DNA of 64,000 nt from Azospirillum sp. TSH100 (GCF_004923295.1 NZ_CP039634.1:2074001-2138000); one strand, 5' to 3'. Positions 54,498 to 63,531 are shown, counted from the first letter of the stretch. Program-made: numbers and translations. The notes: generated by a model from the letters alone, not told the origin.

Positions 54498-56327
54498 ATG
54501 AATCGCGTCAGAATCGCCGCTCTCGCCACTTGCCTCACCGCGCTCGCCGCAGTCCAGGCCGGTGCGGCGGATTATTCCTCCACCATCTTCTTCGGCGACA
54601 GCCTGACCGACAGCGGTGCGTTCCAGTCGCTGCTGCCGGTCGGCGGCAAGTTCACCACCAATCCCGGTCCGGTGTGGTCGGAAAACCTCGCCGGGGCGCT
54701 CGGCACCTCCGCCACCACCGCGGCGCGGGGCGGCACCGATTATGCGGTTGGCGGCGCGCGGGTGAACACCTCCGTCGGTTTCCCGGCGACCGGTCCGACG
54801 GCGCTGGCCCCAAGCGTGGCAACACAGATCTCCGGCTACTTGGCCTCCACCGGTGGGCGGGCCGATCCGAACGCGCTCTATACCGTCTGGGGCGGGGCCA
54901 ACGACATCTTCACCGCGCTCAACACTCCTGCCACCGCCCAGGCGACGGTAACCCAGGCGGCGAGCGATCTGGTGGCCCAGGTGTCACGGCTGCGTGCTGC
55001 CGGTGCCCGCACCATCCTGGTGCCGACGGTGCCGGACATCGGTTCGACTCCGTTCGGACTGGCGCAGGGCGCCACGGCGGCAGCGCAGATCACGCAGCTG
55101 GTCAGCGGCTATAACCAGTTGGTCACGCTGGGGCTGGCCAATGCCGGCGTCTCGGTCATCCCGATCGATACCTACTCCCTGCTGCGGGCGGCAGTCGCCA
55201 ATCCGGCCTCCTTCGGCTTCACCAATGTGACCGGCACCGCCTGTACCACCAGCAGTTCACTGCTCTGCACCTCCGGGACCCTGGTGGCCCCCAATGCGGC
55301 GCAGACCTATCTGTTCGCCGACGGCGTCCATCCAACCACAGCCGGGCACCGCGCGGTGTCGGACTTCGTGCTGAATGCGCTGACCGCCCCCGGCAACGTG
55401 GCGCAGCTCGCCGAATCGCCGATCCACACCCGCGACCGCCTGACCGCCACAATCCTGGCCCAGGCGGCGACCAGCCTGTGGAGCCGGAAGCCCGGCACGA
55501 CCGGGGCCTGGGTCAGCGGCGGCGTCGGCCGGCTGACCAGCGACCGCACCGGTGACCCTGGTGCCGGCGGGCAGGCGGAAGTTCGCGGCACGCCGCTTTC
55601 GGTCAGCGTCGGCATCGACAAGCGCTTCACCGAGAACCTGCTGCTCGGCGTCGCCGGCACGGCGTCGCATTATCGCGGAAGCTTCTCCACCGGTGGTGAT
55701 TACAAGCAGCGCGAGTATGTTTTGAGCGGCTACGGCCTCTACCGCATGGGCGGCGCCTTTGTGAACGGCGTCGGGTCCATCGGCTTCACCGATTACGACC
55801 TGCGGCGTGGCGTCACCATCAATGGCACTGACCATTCCACCGGCGGCAACACCGAGGGCATCAACGCCTCCATCGGCGCCGAGGGCGGCTATGAGTTCAT
55901 GACCGGCGGGCTGACCCACGGACCGGTGCTGGGCCTGCGCTACCAGCATGTCGAGGTCGAGGGCTTCAGCGAGGACAGCAGCCTGTTCGGCTTCACCTAC
56001 CGCTCGCAGACCCGCAACTCGCTGGTCGGCAGCGTCGGCTATCAGGCGTCCTATGATTTCGGCAGTGTTCTGCCCTATGCCAAGGTGACGCTGAACCGGG
56101 AGTTCAAGGATGATCAGCGCAACATCACGGTGGAAAGCCGCAGCATTTCCACCCTGGCTTACGACGTGGCGGTGGCGAAGCCGGACCGCAGCTATGTCGA
56201 CCTGACGGCCGGTGCCTCCTTCAAGTTGGCGGAGTCGGTGACCGGCACGCTCGGTCTGAACGCCCGGCTGGGTGAGGAGAACCGTCGCGATTATGGCGGC
56301 TTCGTCGGTGTCAGCGTCGGTTTCTGA
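54498..56327 (+). CDS. GDSL esterase autotransporter
   Basis: A 609-residue secreted protein: signal peptide (1-22, ending QAGAA), GDSL/SGNH hydrolase passenger (about 25-320) and C-terminal autotransporter beta-barrel (about 345-609). Catalytic Ser35 lies in FFGDSLTDSG, block III in WGGANDIF, and Asp275/His278 in DGVHPT. The barrel ends with alternating aromatic strands and a terminal Phe (GFVGVSVGF), as needed for outer-membrane assembly. This is the EstA/TesA-like autotransporter class that hydrolyses short esters or lipids at the cell surface. GGGGAAGG precedes ATG 54498. It interrupts the usual pyrG-kdsA neighbourhood. Confidence 0.93.
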   Translation: MNRVRIAALATCLTALAAVQAGAADYSSTIFFGDSLTDSGAFQSLLPVGGKFTTNPGPVWSENLAGALGTSATTAARGGTDYAVGGARVNTSVGFPATGPTALAPSVATQISGYLASTGGRADPNALYTVWGGANDIFTALNTPATAQATVTQAASDLVAQVSRLRAAGARTILVPTVPDIGSTPFGLAQGATAAAQITQLVSGYNQLVTLGLANAGVSVIPIDTYSLLRAAVANPASFGFTNVTGTACTTSSSLLCTSGTLVAPNAAQTYLFADGVHPTTAGHRAVSDFVLNALTAPGNVAQLAESPIHTRDRLTATILAQAATSLWSRKPGTTGAWVSGGVGRLTSDRTGDPGAGGQAEVRGTPLSVSVGIDKRFTENLLLGVAGTASHYRGSFSTGGDYKQREYVLSGYGLYRMGGAFVNGVGSIGFTDYDLRRGVTINGTDHSTGGNTEGINASIGAEGGYEFMTGGLTHGPVLGLRYQHVEVEGFSEDSSLFGFTYRSQTRNSLVGSVGYQASYDFGSVLPYAKVTLNREFKDDQRNITVESRSISTLAYDVAVAKPDRSYVDLTAGASFKLAESVTGTLGLNARLGEENRRDYGGFVGVSVGF

Positions 56328-56401
56328 CGAAAGGCGGGGTGACCGGGGGCAAGTCCGCTCCATATCAGGGGCGGATTTGCCTACGGGAGGATAGGAGCAC
56401 A

Positions 56402-57097
56402 ATGTCCGACGTGATGATCGATGCCGCCGACGGCGGCCGCTTTTCCGCCTATGTCGCCAAGCCCACCGTAGCCCCGGCTGGCGGACTGGTGGTGATCCAG
56501 GAAATCTTCGGCGTCAATGCGGTGATGCGCGAGCAATGCGACTGGTACGCCGCGCAGGGCTTCCTGGTGGTATGCCCCGACCTGTTCTGGCGCCAGCAGC
56601 CCGGCGTGCAGCTGACCGACAAGACGCAGGAGGAGTGGAGCCAGGCTTTCGCGCTGTTGAACGGCATGGATCAGGACAAGGCCGTCGAGGACCTGAAGGC
56701 AGCGCTCGCCTGGGTGCGCGGGCAGGACGGCTGCACCGGCAAGGCCGGCACCGTCGGCTACTGCCTGGGTGGCCGGCTCGCCTTCATGATGGCGACGCGG
56801 TCGGACGCCGAGGCCAATGTCGGCTATTACGGTGTCGGACTGGAGGGACTGCTGGGCGAGGCCGATAGGATCGCCAAGCCCCTGATGCTGCACATCGCCG
56901 AGAACGACAAGTTCTCAAGCCCTGACAAGCGCGACGCGGTGGTGGCCGGGGTGAAGGACAACAAATGGGTGACCGCCAAGGTTTATCCCGGCATGGACCA
57001 TGCCTTTGCCCGGCCGGGAGGCGAGCATTACGACCGGAACGCTGCCGACGAGGCGAACCGGCTGACGGTGGAGTTCTTCCGGACGCATCTGGCCTGA
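56402..57097 (+). CDS. Dienelactone hydrolase family protein
   Basis: A 231-residue alpha/beta hydrolase with Cys121 in GYCLGGR, Asp169 in ENDKF and His200 in GMDHAFARPGG, the dienelactone hydrolase triad. It includes the typical IQEIFGVNAVMREQCDWYAAQGFLVVCPDLFWR. The family hydrolyses dienelactones in chlorocatechol degradation, but chromosomal copies outside such clusters often have unknown substrates, and no catechol genes are near. AGGAG lies seven bases before ATG 56402. Confidence 0.92.
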   Translation: MSDVMIDAADGGRFSAYVAKPTVAPAGGLVVIQEIFGVNAVMREQCDWYAAQGFLVVCPDLFWRQQPGVQLTDKTQEEWSQAFALLNGMDQDKAVEDLKAALAWVRGQDGCTGKAGTVGYCLGGRLAFMMATRSDAEANVGYYGVGLEGLLGEADRIAKPLMLHIAENDKFSSPDKRDAVVAGVKDNKWVTAKVYPGMDHAFARPGGEHYDRNAADEANRLTVEFFRTHLA

Positions 57098-57134
57098 CGC
57101 CAGCGCCGTTGACCGATTTCCTGAATAGTGGGAT

Positions 57135-57156
57135 GCAAGGGTCTTCCGACCCTTGC
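57135..57156. terminator. Hairpin between dienelactone hydrolase and kdsA genes
   Basis: GCAAGGGTC (57135-57143), TTCC loop, GACCCTTGC (57148-57156). Perfect 9-bp stem without T run; terminator or RNA-stability element. Confidence 0.5.
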
Positions 57157-57224
57157 CCGAACCCGTGTCGGGTGAGTGCGGGAGGGCGGCGCCCTCTCGC
57201 CTCTCTTCGCTCTGGAGCATTCCG

Positions 57225-58052
57225 ATGACCACGCCGCGCGCCGTTCAGGTCGGCGACCTGACCATTGCCAACGACCGTCCCTTCGTCCTGATTGCCGGCC
57301 CTTGCCAGATGGAAAGCCGCGACCATGCGATGGAGACGGCGTCCGCGCTGGTGGAGATGACCCGCGCGCTGGGCATGGGGCTGATCTACAAGTCCAGCTT
57401 CGACAAGGCCAACCGCACCTCGATCACCACCGCGCGCGGGCTGGGCATGGACAAGGCGCTGCCGATCTTCGCGGAAGTCCGCGAGCGGTTCGGCTGCCCG
57501 GTCATCACCGACGTGCATGAATCGGCCCAGTGCGCCCCGGTCGCCGAGGTGGTGGACGTGCTGCAGATCCCCGCCTTCCTCTGCCGCCAGACCGACCTGC
57601 TGATCGCCGCCGCCGAGACCGGCCGGGCGGTGAACGTCAAGAAGGGCCAGTTCCTGGCGCCGTGGGACATGAAGAACGTCGCCGCCAAGCTGGTGGCATC
57701 GGGCAACGAGCGCGTGCTGTTGTGCGAGCGCGGCGCCAGCTTCGGCTACAACACGCTGGTGTCGGACATGCGGTCCTTGCCGATCATGGCGGAGACCGGC
57801 TTCCCGGTGGTGTTCGACGCCACCCACTCGGTCCAGCAGCCGGGCGGGCAAGGCACCACCTCGGGCGGCCAGCGGGAGTTCGTGCCCGTCCTCGCCCGCG
57901 CCGCCATCGCCGTCGGCGCCGCCGCCGTCTTCATGGAGACGCATGAGAACCCCGACTGCGCCCCCAGCGACGGCCCCAATATGGTGCCGCTGAAGGAGAT
58001 GCCGGCGCTGCTGGCGAAACTCCAGGCCTTCGATCGTCTGGCGAAGTCCTAA
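57225..58052 (+). CDS. kdsA: KDO 8-phosphate synthase
   Basis: A 275-residue enzyme that condenses arabinose 5-phosphate and phosphoenolpyruvate to KDO 8-phosphate for lipid A-core synthesis. Family blocks are [73 protein letters not shown] and [15 protein letters not shown] at 57225 has GGAG eight bases upstream. It follows the alphaproteobacterial trend of kdsA downstream of pyrG. Confidence 0.97.
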   Translation: MTTPRAVQVGDLTIANDRPFVLIAGPCQMESRDHAMETASALVEMTRALGMGLIYKSSFDKANRTSITTARGLGMDKALPIFAEVRERFGCPVITDVHESAQCAPVAEVVDVLQIPAFLCRQTDLLIAAAETGRAVNVKKGQFLAPWDMKNVAAKLVASGNERVLLCERGASFGYNTLVSDMRSLPIMAETGFPVVFDATHSVQQPGGQGTTSGGQREFVPVLARAAIAVGAAAVFMETHENPDCAPSDGPNMVPLKEMPALLAKLQAFDRLAKS

Positions 58053-58139
58053 ACAGGCTTAATTTGGCTGGGGTGGGGCGCTGTGCTTCACTGGCGCCTC
58101 TCCCGCATCCACGGGTCAAGTCAGCCTTCGGGGACAAGC

Positions 58140-58610
58140 ATGATGGTCGGTCGGCGTTTTCGGGGTGTTGTCGCAGCGCTCCTGTTGCTGGTGGTCGCCT
58201 TCCCGGCCCTGGCGCTGGAGAGCTTTCAGAAATCCAAGCTGACCATCGAGACGGCGGGCGGCGGCAAGTTCCGCTTCGATGTTGAACTGGCGCTGACGCC
58301 GGGCCAGCAGGCGCAGGGGCTGATGTTCCGCGAGTCGATGGCGGCCGATGCCGGAATGCTGTTCGTCTATGACCGGGTGCAGCCGGCCAGCTTCTGGATG
58401 AAGAACACGCTGATCCCGCTCGACATGCTGTTCATCGCCGCCGATGGCCGCATCGTGAACATCCACGATCGGGCGGTGCCGGAATCGCTGGACTCGGTCA
58501 ACTCCGACGGGCCGGTGAAAGCCATCCTGGAACTGAATGGCGGCATGGCCTCGCGGCTCGGCATCCGCCCCGGCGACCGGGTGGTCTCGCCGGACATCGC
58601 CAAGCCGTAA
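58140..58610 (+). CDS. DUF192 family exported protein
   Basis: A 156-residue protein with a signal peptide (RRFRGVVAALLLLVVAFPALA) and a DUF192 domain: FDVELALTPGQQAQGLMFRESMAADAGMLFVYDRVQPASFWMKNTLIPLDMLFIAADGRIVNIHDRA, and a C-terminal LELNGGMASRLGIRPGDRVV. The FWMKNTLIPLDMLFI block is diagnostic. Function of the family is unknown; the fold is a small beta-barrel. Start ATG 58140 or 58143, with GGGGACA upstream. Confidence 0.93.
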   Translation: MMVGRRFRGVVAALLLLVVAFPALALESFQKSKLTIETAGGGKFRFDVELALTPGQQAQGLMFRESMAADAGMLFVYDRVQPASFWMKNTLIPLDMLFIAADGRIVNIHDRAVPESLDSVNSDGPVKAILELNGGMASRLGIRPGDRVVSPDIAKP

Positions 58611-58708
58611 GCCAAAAGCCCTGATGTTGAAAGACCGCCTTCGGCCCCTGACTTTCGCGTAAACTCCCCCAGATTCATCGCGCGGGTGGCGCGATGCGGA
58701 GGAGCGCA

Positions 58709-60343
58709 ATGGGCAGGCGGTCGGCGATCTTTCTCGGACTGGCGCTCAGCGCCGCGGCCGGACTGTCCGCCTATGTCGTACTGGCACGGGCGGAGCCGGG
58801 ACCGGCCTACCGGCTGGCGCGGGTCGAACAGGGCCCGCTGGTCAGCGCGATCACCGCGACCGGCACCATGAGTGCCCTGGTGACGGTGGAGGTCAGTTCC
58901 CAGCTTTCCGGTCAGATCGCCGAACTGTATGCCGATTTCAACAGCCGGGTCACCAGCGGCCAGATCCTCGCGCGGCTGAATGGCGACCAGTTGGCCGCCC
59001 GGCTGGCCCAGGCCGGCGCCGATGTCGATTCCGCCAAAGCGACGCTGACCCAGCAGCAGGCTTTGCTCGACAAGGCGCGGGCCGATCTCGCCAGTGCCAA
59101 GGCCAGCATCGCCAACGCCGACGCCCAGATCGTCCGCGCCGACCTCGCCCAGCGCGATGCGGAGCGCGACCTGCGCCGCCGGCGCGATTTGCAGGGTCGT
59201 GGCGTGGTCGCCGCCGCCGATCTGGAGAAGGCGGAGACCGCGGCGCACAGTGCCCAGGCCCAGCTGATCGCCGCACGCGCCCAGAAGCGGCAGGCGGAAG
59301 CGGCGGAGGCATCGGCCGATGCCTCGCTGGCGGTCGCCGCCGCCCAGGTGGAGGTCGCCCGTGCCCAGGTGGCCCAGCGCGAAGCCGCCTTGCAGTTGGT
59401 CCGCGTCGATCTGAACCGCTCCGTCATCCGCTCTCCAATCGATGGGGTGGTGGTGAATCGGGCGGTCAGCACCGGCCAGACGGTGGCGGCCAGCCTGTCG
59501 GCGCCGACCCTGTTCACCATCGCCCAGGATCTGCGGCAGATGGAGGTTCTGGCCAACATCGACGAGGCAGACATCGGCCGGGTCCGCGAGGGCATGCCGG
59601 TGCGCTTCACCGTCAATGCCTTTCCCGGCGACAGCTTCACCGGCCGGGTGGCTCAGGTGCGGCTGGCGCCGAAGGAGGACCAGACCGTCGTCACCTATAT
59701 CGTCGTGATCACGGTGGAGAATCCGGAGCTCCGGCTGCTTCCCGGCATGACCGCCAATCTGCGGATCACGGTTGACGAGCGGCCTGCGGCAGTGAAGCTG
59801 CCGAATGCAGCCCTGCGCTTCCGTCCGCCCGGCGCCGAGGCAGCCACCGATGCGCCGGCGCCGACCATTGGCGGTCCGAATGGCGGGCGAGGTGCTGCGG
59901 CGCTTGAGGCGGCGGCGAAACGGGTAATGGACGGGCTGAAGCTGGACGAGACAAGGCGGCGCGACATCGCCGCCCTGGTGGCCGAGGCGCGGGAGCGGTT
60001 CGCAGCGCTGGACGCGGAAGGCGGCGACCCGGAACGGCGAAGGCTGGAAGCCAATGCGATCCGCACCGCGACTTTGGAACGCATCGCCGGGCTGCTCGAA
60101 CCGGCGCAGCGCGACCGTTTCGATTCGCTGGTCGACCCCGGCCGGGCAGTCGAGGCGACTCGCACCGTCTGGGTGCCCGGTCCCGGCAATGGGAGCCCGG
60201 TTGGCGTCCAGGTACGGCTCGGCATCGGTGACGGCAGCTTCACGGAGGTGGTCGCGGGCGACCTGCGGGCAGGGCAGGAGGTCATCACCGGAATCCTCGC
60301 TCCCGACCGCGACACCCGACGGGGGCCGCGCCTTGGTTTCTGA
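58709..60343 (+). CDS. MacA-like periplasmic adaptor with helical insertion
   Basis: A 544-residue periplasmic adaptor (membrane-fusion protein) with an N-terminal anchor (about 4-24) and a split barrel-sandwich domain (VSSQLSGQIAELYADFNSRVTSGQILARLNGDQ; later VIRSPIDGVVVNRAVSTGQTVAAS). It also has a long alpha-hairpin (about 95-235, Ala-rich) and a beta-barrel domain (LANIDEADIGRVREGMPVRFTV). Residues about 395-470 form an extra Arg/Glu-rich helical segment (LKLDETRRRDIAALVAEARERF, RIAGLLEPAQRDRF) resembling Spy/CpxP LTXXQ repeats. This is absent from ordinary MacA. GGAGGAG precedes ATG 58709. It overlaps the ATPase gene. Confidence 0.9.
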   Translation: MGRRSAIFLGLALSAAAGLSAYVVLARAEPGPAYRLARVEQGPLVSAITATGTMSALVTVEVSSQLSGQIAELYADFNSRVTSGQILARLNGDQLAARLAQAGADVDSAKATLTQQQALLDKARADLASAKASIANADAQIVRADLAQRDAERDLRRRRDLQGRGVVAAADLEKAETAAHSAQAQLIAARAQKRQAEAAEASADASLAVAAAQVEVARAQVAQREAALQLVRVDLNRSVIRSPIDGVVVNRAVSTGQTVAASLSAPTLFTIAQDLRQMEVLANIDEADIGRVREGMPVRFTVNAFPGDSFTGRVAQVRLAPKEDQTVVTYIVVITVENPELRLLPGMTANLRITVDERPAAVKLPNAALRFRPPGAEAATDAPAPTIGGPNGGRGAAALEAAAKRVMDGLKLDETRRRDIAALVAEARERFAALDAEGGDPERRRLEANAIRTATLERIAGLLEPAQRDRFDSLVDPGRAVEATRTVWVPGPGNGSPVGVQVRLGIGDGSFTEVVAGDLRAGQEVITGILAPDRDTRRGPRLGF

Positions 60344-61049
60344 ATCGGCCAAGCCCCTGATCGCCGTTGAGCATCTCACCCGCCAATACCGCATGGGGCC
60401 GCAGGTCGTCCATGCGCTCGACGACGTTTCCCTTACCATCGGACACGGCGAGTTCGTCGCGGTGATGGGGCCGTCGGGGTCGGGAAAATCCACCTTTATG
60501 AATTTGTTGGGCTGCCTGGATCGTCCCGATGCCGGCCAGTACCGGCTGGACGGGCTGGAGGTCGCCGGCCTGTCCTCCGACGCGCTGGCGGCGGTACGCA
60601 ACCGCAGAATCGGCTTCGTCTTCCAGTCCTTCAACCTATTGCCGCGCCAGTCGGCGCTCGACAACGTCATGCTGCCGATGGTCTATGCCGGCGTCGGCCG
60701 TGCCCAGCGGGTGGAACAGGCGCTGGCTGCACTCGACGCGGTGGGGCTGCGGGAACGGTCCAGGCACCGGCCGACCCAGCTTTCCGGCGGGCAGCAGCAG
60801 CGCGTCGCCATCGCCCGCGCCCTGGTCAACGACCCGCTGCTTCTTCTGGCCGACGAGCCGACCGGCGCGCTCGACACCGCCACCAGCCTGGAGATCATTG
60901 GCTTGTTCCAGCGGCTGAACCGGCGCGGCATCACCATCGTTCTGGTGACGCATGAGCCGGAGGTGGCGCGTTTTGCGTCCCGTGTCCTGCAATTCCGCGA
61001 CGGTCGCCTGATCGACGACGCACGTCAGGCTGCGGAGGTCGCGGCATGA
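60333..61049 (+). CDS. MacB-type ABC transporter ATPase
   Basis: A 238-residue LolD/MacB-class ATPase: Walker A GPSGSGKSTFMNLLGCLDRPD, Q-loop VFQSFNLLPRQSALDNVMLP, signature LSGGQQQRVAIARALVNDP, Walker B LLLADEPTGALD and H-switch LVTHEPEVA. In this strain, the MacB ATPase and permease are separate genes. Start is TTG 60333 overlapping macA by 11 bases, with a G-rich SD-like run upstream. Stop overlaps the permease ATG (ATGA). Confidence 0.93.
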   Translation: MVSESAKPLIAVEHLTRQYRMGPQVVHALDDVSLTIGHGEFVAVMGPSGSGKSTFMNLLGCLDRPDAGQYRLDGLEVAGLSSDALAAVRNRRIGFVFQSFNLLPRQSALDNVMLPMVYAGVGRAQRVEQALAALDAVGLRERSRHRPTQLSGGQQQRVAIARALVNDPLLLLADEPTGALDTATSLEIIGLFQRLNRRGITIVLVTHEPEVARFASRVLQFRDGRLIDDARQAAEVAA

Positions 61050-62278
61050 CCGCCTGGGACGCGCTGCGCGCTGCACTCGATTCGCTGCGGGCGAATATGC
61101 TGCGCAGTGCGCTGACCATGCTGGGCATTGTCATCGGCGTCGCCGCGGTGATTGCCATGGTGGCGGTCGGGGCCGGGGCACGGGAGCAGGTGCTGCGTCA
61201 GATCGCCAGCCTGGGCACAAACCTGATCATGGTGGGGCAGGGCAGCATCGTCCGCGGCGGGGTGAAGTTGGGCGCCGGCACCGCCTCCTCCTTGACGGAG
61301 GATGATGCGCTGGCGGTGCTGTCGGAGATCCCCGGCGTGGTGGTGACGGCACCGTCGGTGCGCTGGGGCCTGCAAATCGTTGCCGGCAACCAGAATTGGG
61401 GCACGGTGCTTTTCGGCATCACGCCCGATTATATGGACGCCCGCGATTGGAGCATCGCCGCAGGGCGCGGCCTGTCGGACGTGGATGTGGCGCAGGCCAA
61501 CAAGGTGGTCGTGCTCGGGCAGACGGTGGTGCGCAATCTGTTCGGTGGCGGCGATCCCATCGGGGAGCCGGTGCGGGTGTTCTCCACCCCACTGACCGTC
61601 GTCGGCGTGCTGGCGGAGAAAGGACAGAACACCCAGGGCCAGGATCAGGACGACGTCATCTTCGTGCCGCTGTCCACCGCCAAGCGCAACATCCCGGGCA
61701 TGGCGAAGAGCAACCCCCGCTTTATCCACACCATGGTGGTGAAGATGCGCGACGGCGCCGACATGGCGGACGCCCAGGCGCAGATCCGCGACCTGCTGCG
61801 TCAGCGCCATCGGCTGATTCCCGGGCAGGATGACGATTTCTGGATGCGCGACCTGTCGGAGGTATCGGCAACCCGCGATGCGTCATCCCGCGCCCTGTCT
61901 TTCCTGCTGGCCGCCGTCGCGGCGGTTTCGCTGCTGGTCGGCGGCATCGGCATCATGAACATCATGCTGGTATCGGTGACCGAGCGCACGCGGGAGATCG
62001 GCCTGCGGCTCGCCATTGGGGCGCGGCGGCGTGACATCCTGGTGCAGTTCCTGATCGAATCGACCACCCTGTCTCTGATCGGTGCCGCCATCGGCGTCGC
62101 TCTGGGCATCGGCACCGCGGTGGGGGTCGCTGCGCTCGCGGGCTGGCCAATGCTGATCCAGATCGACTCCGTGGTTCTTGCGGTCGTTGTCAGCGGTCTG
62201 ATCGGTGTGTTCTTCGGCCTCTATCCCGCCCGCCGCGCGGCACGGCTCAATCCCATCGAGGCGCTGCGGCACGAATAG
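61046..62278 (+). CDS. MacB-type ABC transporter permease
   Basis: A 410-residue permease with one N-terminal TM (about 14-38: RANMLRSALTMLGIVIGVAAVIAMVAVG), a large periplasmic MacB_PCD domain (about 45-280) and three C-terminal TMs forming the FtsX domain (FLLAAVAAVSLLVGGIGIMNIMLVSVTERTREIGLRLAIGARRRDI). It ends in YPARRAARLNPIEALRHE, the FtsX/LolC signature. With the preceding adaptor and ATPase it makes a tripartite exporter; an outer-membrane channel would be encoded elsewhere. Its ATG overlaps the ATPase stop (ATGA). Confidence 0.94.
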   Translation: MTAWDALRAALDSLRANMLRSALTMLGIVIGVAAVIAMVAVGAGAREQVLRQIASLGTNLIMVGQGSIVRGGVKLGAGTASSLTEDDALAVLSEIPGVVVTAPSVRWGLQIVAGNQNWGTVLFGITPDYMDARDWSIAAGRGLSDVDVAQANKVVVLGQTVVRNLFGGGDPIGEPVRVFSTPLTVVGVLAEKGQNTQGQDQDDVIFVPLSTAKRNIPGMAKSNPRFIHTMVVKMRDGADMADAQAQIRDLLRQRHRLIPGQDDDFWMRDLSEVSATRDASSRALSFLLAAVAAVSLLVGGIGIMNIMLVSVTERTREIGLRLAIGARRRDILVQFLIESTTLSLIGAAIGVALGIGTAVGVAALAGWPMLIQIDSVVLAVVVSGLIGVFFGLYPARRAARLNPIEALRHE

Positions 62279-62651
62279 CCGCAAGATCTGCCTCCGCTTC
62301 GCCTGTCAGCACGACCAGCTTCGCAACGCTGCGCGCCAGCATCAACGCCACCCGTCCCACCCACGCCACCTCCCTTGGCATCGCCAGCAGTGCCGGCCGC
62401 CGTTCCGACACCACGCGGGCCAGCGCCAGGGCGGAGGTCGCGGCATGGCGTTTCGCGAGGTCGATTTGTCCGATGGCCGGGTCCAGCGACGCACGCAGCG
62501 GTCCGCCGCCCATCGGCGCCACCACGTCCACTGCCGCGCCGGCATGCAGAAGTCCATGGGCGAGATCGACGGCGGCGCGCCGGTCGGGCCGGCTGGTAAG
62601 ATCGGGCAGGAAAAGGGCGATGGTGAGCGGAGCGGAGGTCAGGGAGGGCAA
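62247..62651 (-). pseudogene. Truncated glycosyltransferase N-terminal fragment
   Basis: A 134-codon ORF (TTG 62651, GGA upstream) encoding only a glycosyltransferase-4 N-terminal half. TIALFLPDLTSRPDRRAAVDLAHGLLHAGAAVDVVAPMGGGPL matches the usual first Rossmann strand and helix, but the family's GGAER is changed to RPDRR. SERRPALLAMPREVAWVGRVALMLAR resembles the ARYLRRERPDV-type second part. The nucleotide-sugar-binding C-terminal half is missing. The 3' end overlaps the macB end by 32 bases. It probably is a relic; expression as a short protein cannot be excluded. Confidence 0.5.
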
Positions 62652-62816
62652 CGAAACGGATCCGGAATGGTGTTGACGACAGGCTGTTGAGCGACCGAAC
62701 GCCGCACCGGACGACCAGGACGCCCCCGGCGCGGCAAGCGCGATCGAAAAGACCGCGAAAGCGATCGCCGTTCGCTTGCCGTGGGCGTGGCGTTCGTGTA
62801 TCTCACAACGCGGCGA

Positions 62817-62894
62817 CGGGGCGTAGCGCAGTCTGGTCAGCGCGCCAGTTTTGGGTACTGGAGGCCCCCGGTTCGAATCCGGGCGCCCCGACCA
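62817..62894 (+). tRNA. tRNA-Pro (TGG)
   Basis: Acceptor CGGGGCG (62817-62823) pairs with CGCCCCG before ACCA. The anticodon stem CCAGT/ACTGG encloses TTTGGGT, giving anticodon TGG. T-arm CCCGG-TTCGAAT-CCGGG. The 3' CCA is encoded. Confidence 0.96.
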
Positions 62895-62970
62895 TCGCCA
62901 GAGGACAAATCCGCGTCCAAGCCATCGGAGCCAGGACGCAACCGCAGGCATTTGGGGAGACGAGCGAGCC

Positions 62971-63267
62971 ATGAACGTCCGGATCTATCAGCCGAGCAAG
63001 ACGGCCATGCAATCCGGCCGGGCCAAGACTCACCGTTGGATGCTGGATTACGAGATCGAGACGCCGCGCCGTCCGGAGCCGCTGATGGGATGGACCAGCT
63101 CGGGTGACACGCTGAACCAGGTGCGCCTGTCCTTCGAGACGAAGGAGGAGGCGATCGCCTTCGCCGAACGTGAGGGCTGGAACTACACCGTTCAGGAAGC
63201 TCCGGTCCGCCGTGTCCGTCCGCGCAACTACGCTGATAATTTCCGCACCGACCGCCCCCGCTTCTGA
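62971..63267 (+). CDS. Complex I accessory subunit (NDUFS4/18 kDa-like)
   Basis: A 98-residue protein of the NADH dehydrogenase 18 kDa/NDUFS4 family, a supernumerary complex I subunit retained in alphaproteobacteria. It has MNVRIYQPSKTAMQSGRAKTHRWMLDYE, DTLNQVRLSFETKEEAIAFAEREGWNYTV, then RRVRPRNYADNF. ATG at 62971 has GGGGAG upstream. It lies between tRNA-Pro and tRNA-Arg, as often in this group. Its presence supports the alphaproteobacterial origin. Confidence 0.93.
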   Translation: MNVRIYQPSKTAMQSGRAKTHRWMLDYEIETPRRPEPLMGWTSSGDTLNQVRLSFETKEEAIAFAEREGWNYTVQEAPVRRVRPRNYADNFRTDRPRF

Positions 63268-63297
63268 TCGCGAACCGGGATCGTAGGCCCAGGACAA

Positions 63298-63374
63298 GGC
63301 CCCATAGCTCAGTTGGATAGAGCAGCCGCCTTCTAAGCGGCAGGTCGCTGGTTCGAATCCAGCTGGGGTCGCCA
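63298..63374 (+). tRNA. tRNA-Arg (TCT)
   Basis: Acceptor GGCCCCA/TGGGGTC (one G-T pair), D-arm AGCTCAGTTGGATAGAGC, anticodon stem GCCGC/GCGGC with loop CTTCTAA (anticodon TCT), T-arm with TTCGAATC, encoded GCCA end. Confidence 0.96.
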
Positions 63375-63400
63375 TCCTGGCAAGCCGGTACCGAACAAAT

Positions 63401-63427
63401 AAAAGCCCCGCTTCGGCGGGGCTTTTT
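63401..63427 (+). terminator. tRNA-Arg terminator
   Basis: AAAAGCCCCGC, TTCG tetraloop, GCGGGGCTTTTTT: an ideal intrinsic terminator. Confidence 0.93.
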
Positions 63428-63477
63428 TGTTGCCTCCCTGCTCCCCGGCTGACAGGGAGCAAGCGTGCCCCAAATGC

Positions 63478-63503
63478 AAAAAGGGGCCGCGAAAGCGACC
63501 CCT
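63478..63503 (-). terminator. tRNA-Lys terminator
   Basis: On the minus strand AGGGGTCGC, loop TTTC, GCGGCCCCT followed by TTTT, placed 29 bases after the tRNA-Lys 3' end. One T-G pair. Confidence 0.75.
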
Positions 63504-63531
63504 TCAGGAAGGCTAAAGCCTTGAATTGGTT

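Noticed and set aside
62687-62974. Open frames crossing the tRNA-Pro gene
   Set aside because: They overlap a well-formed tRNA and carry no conserved motif.
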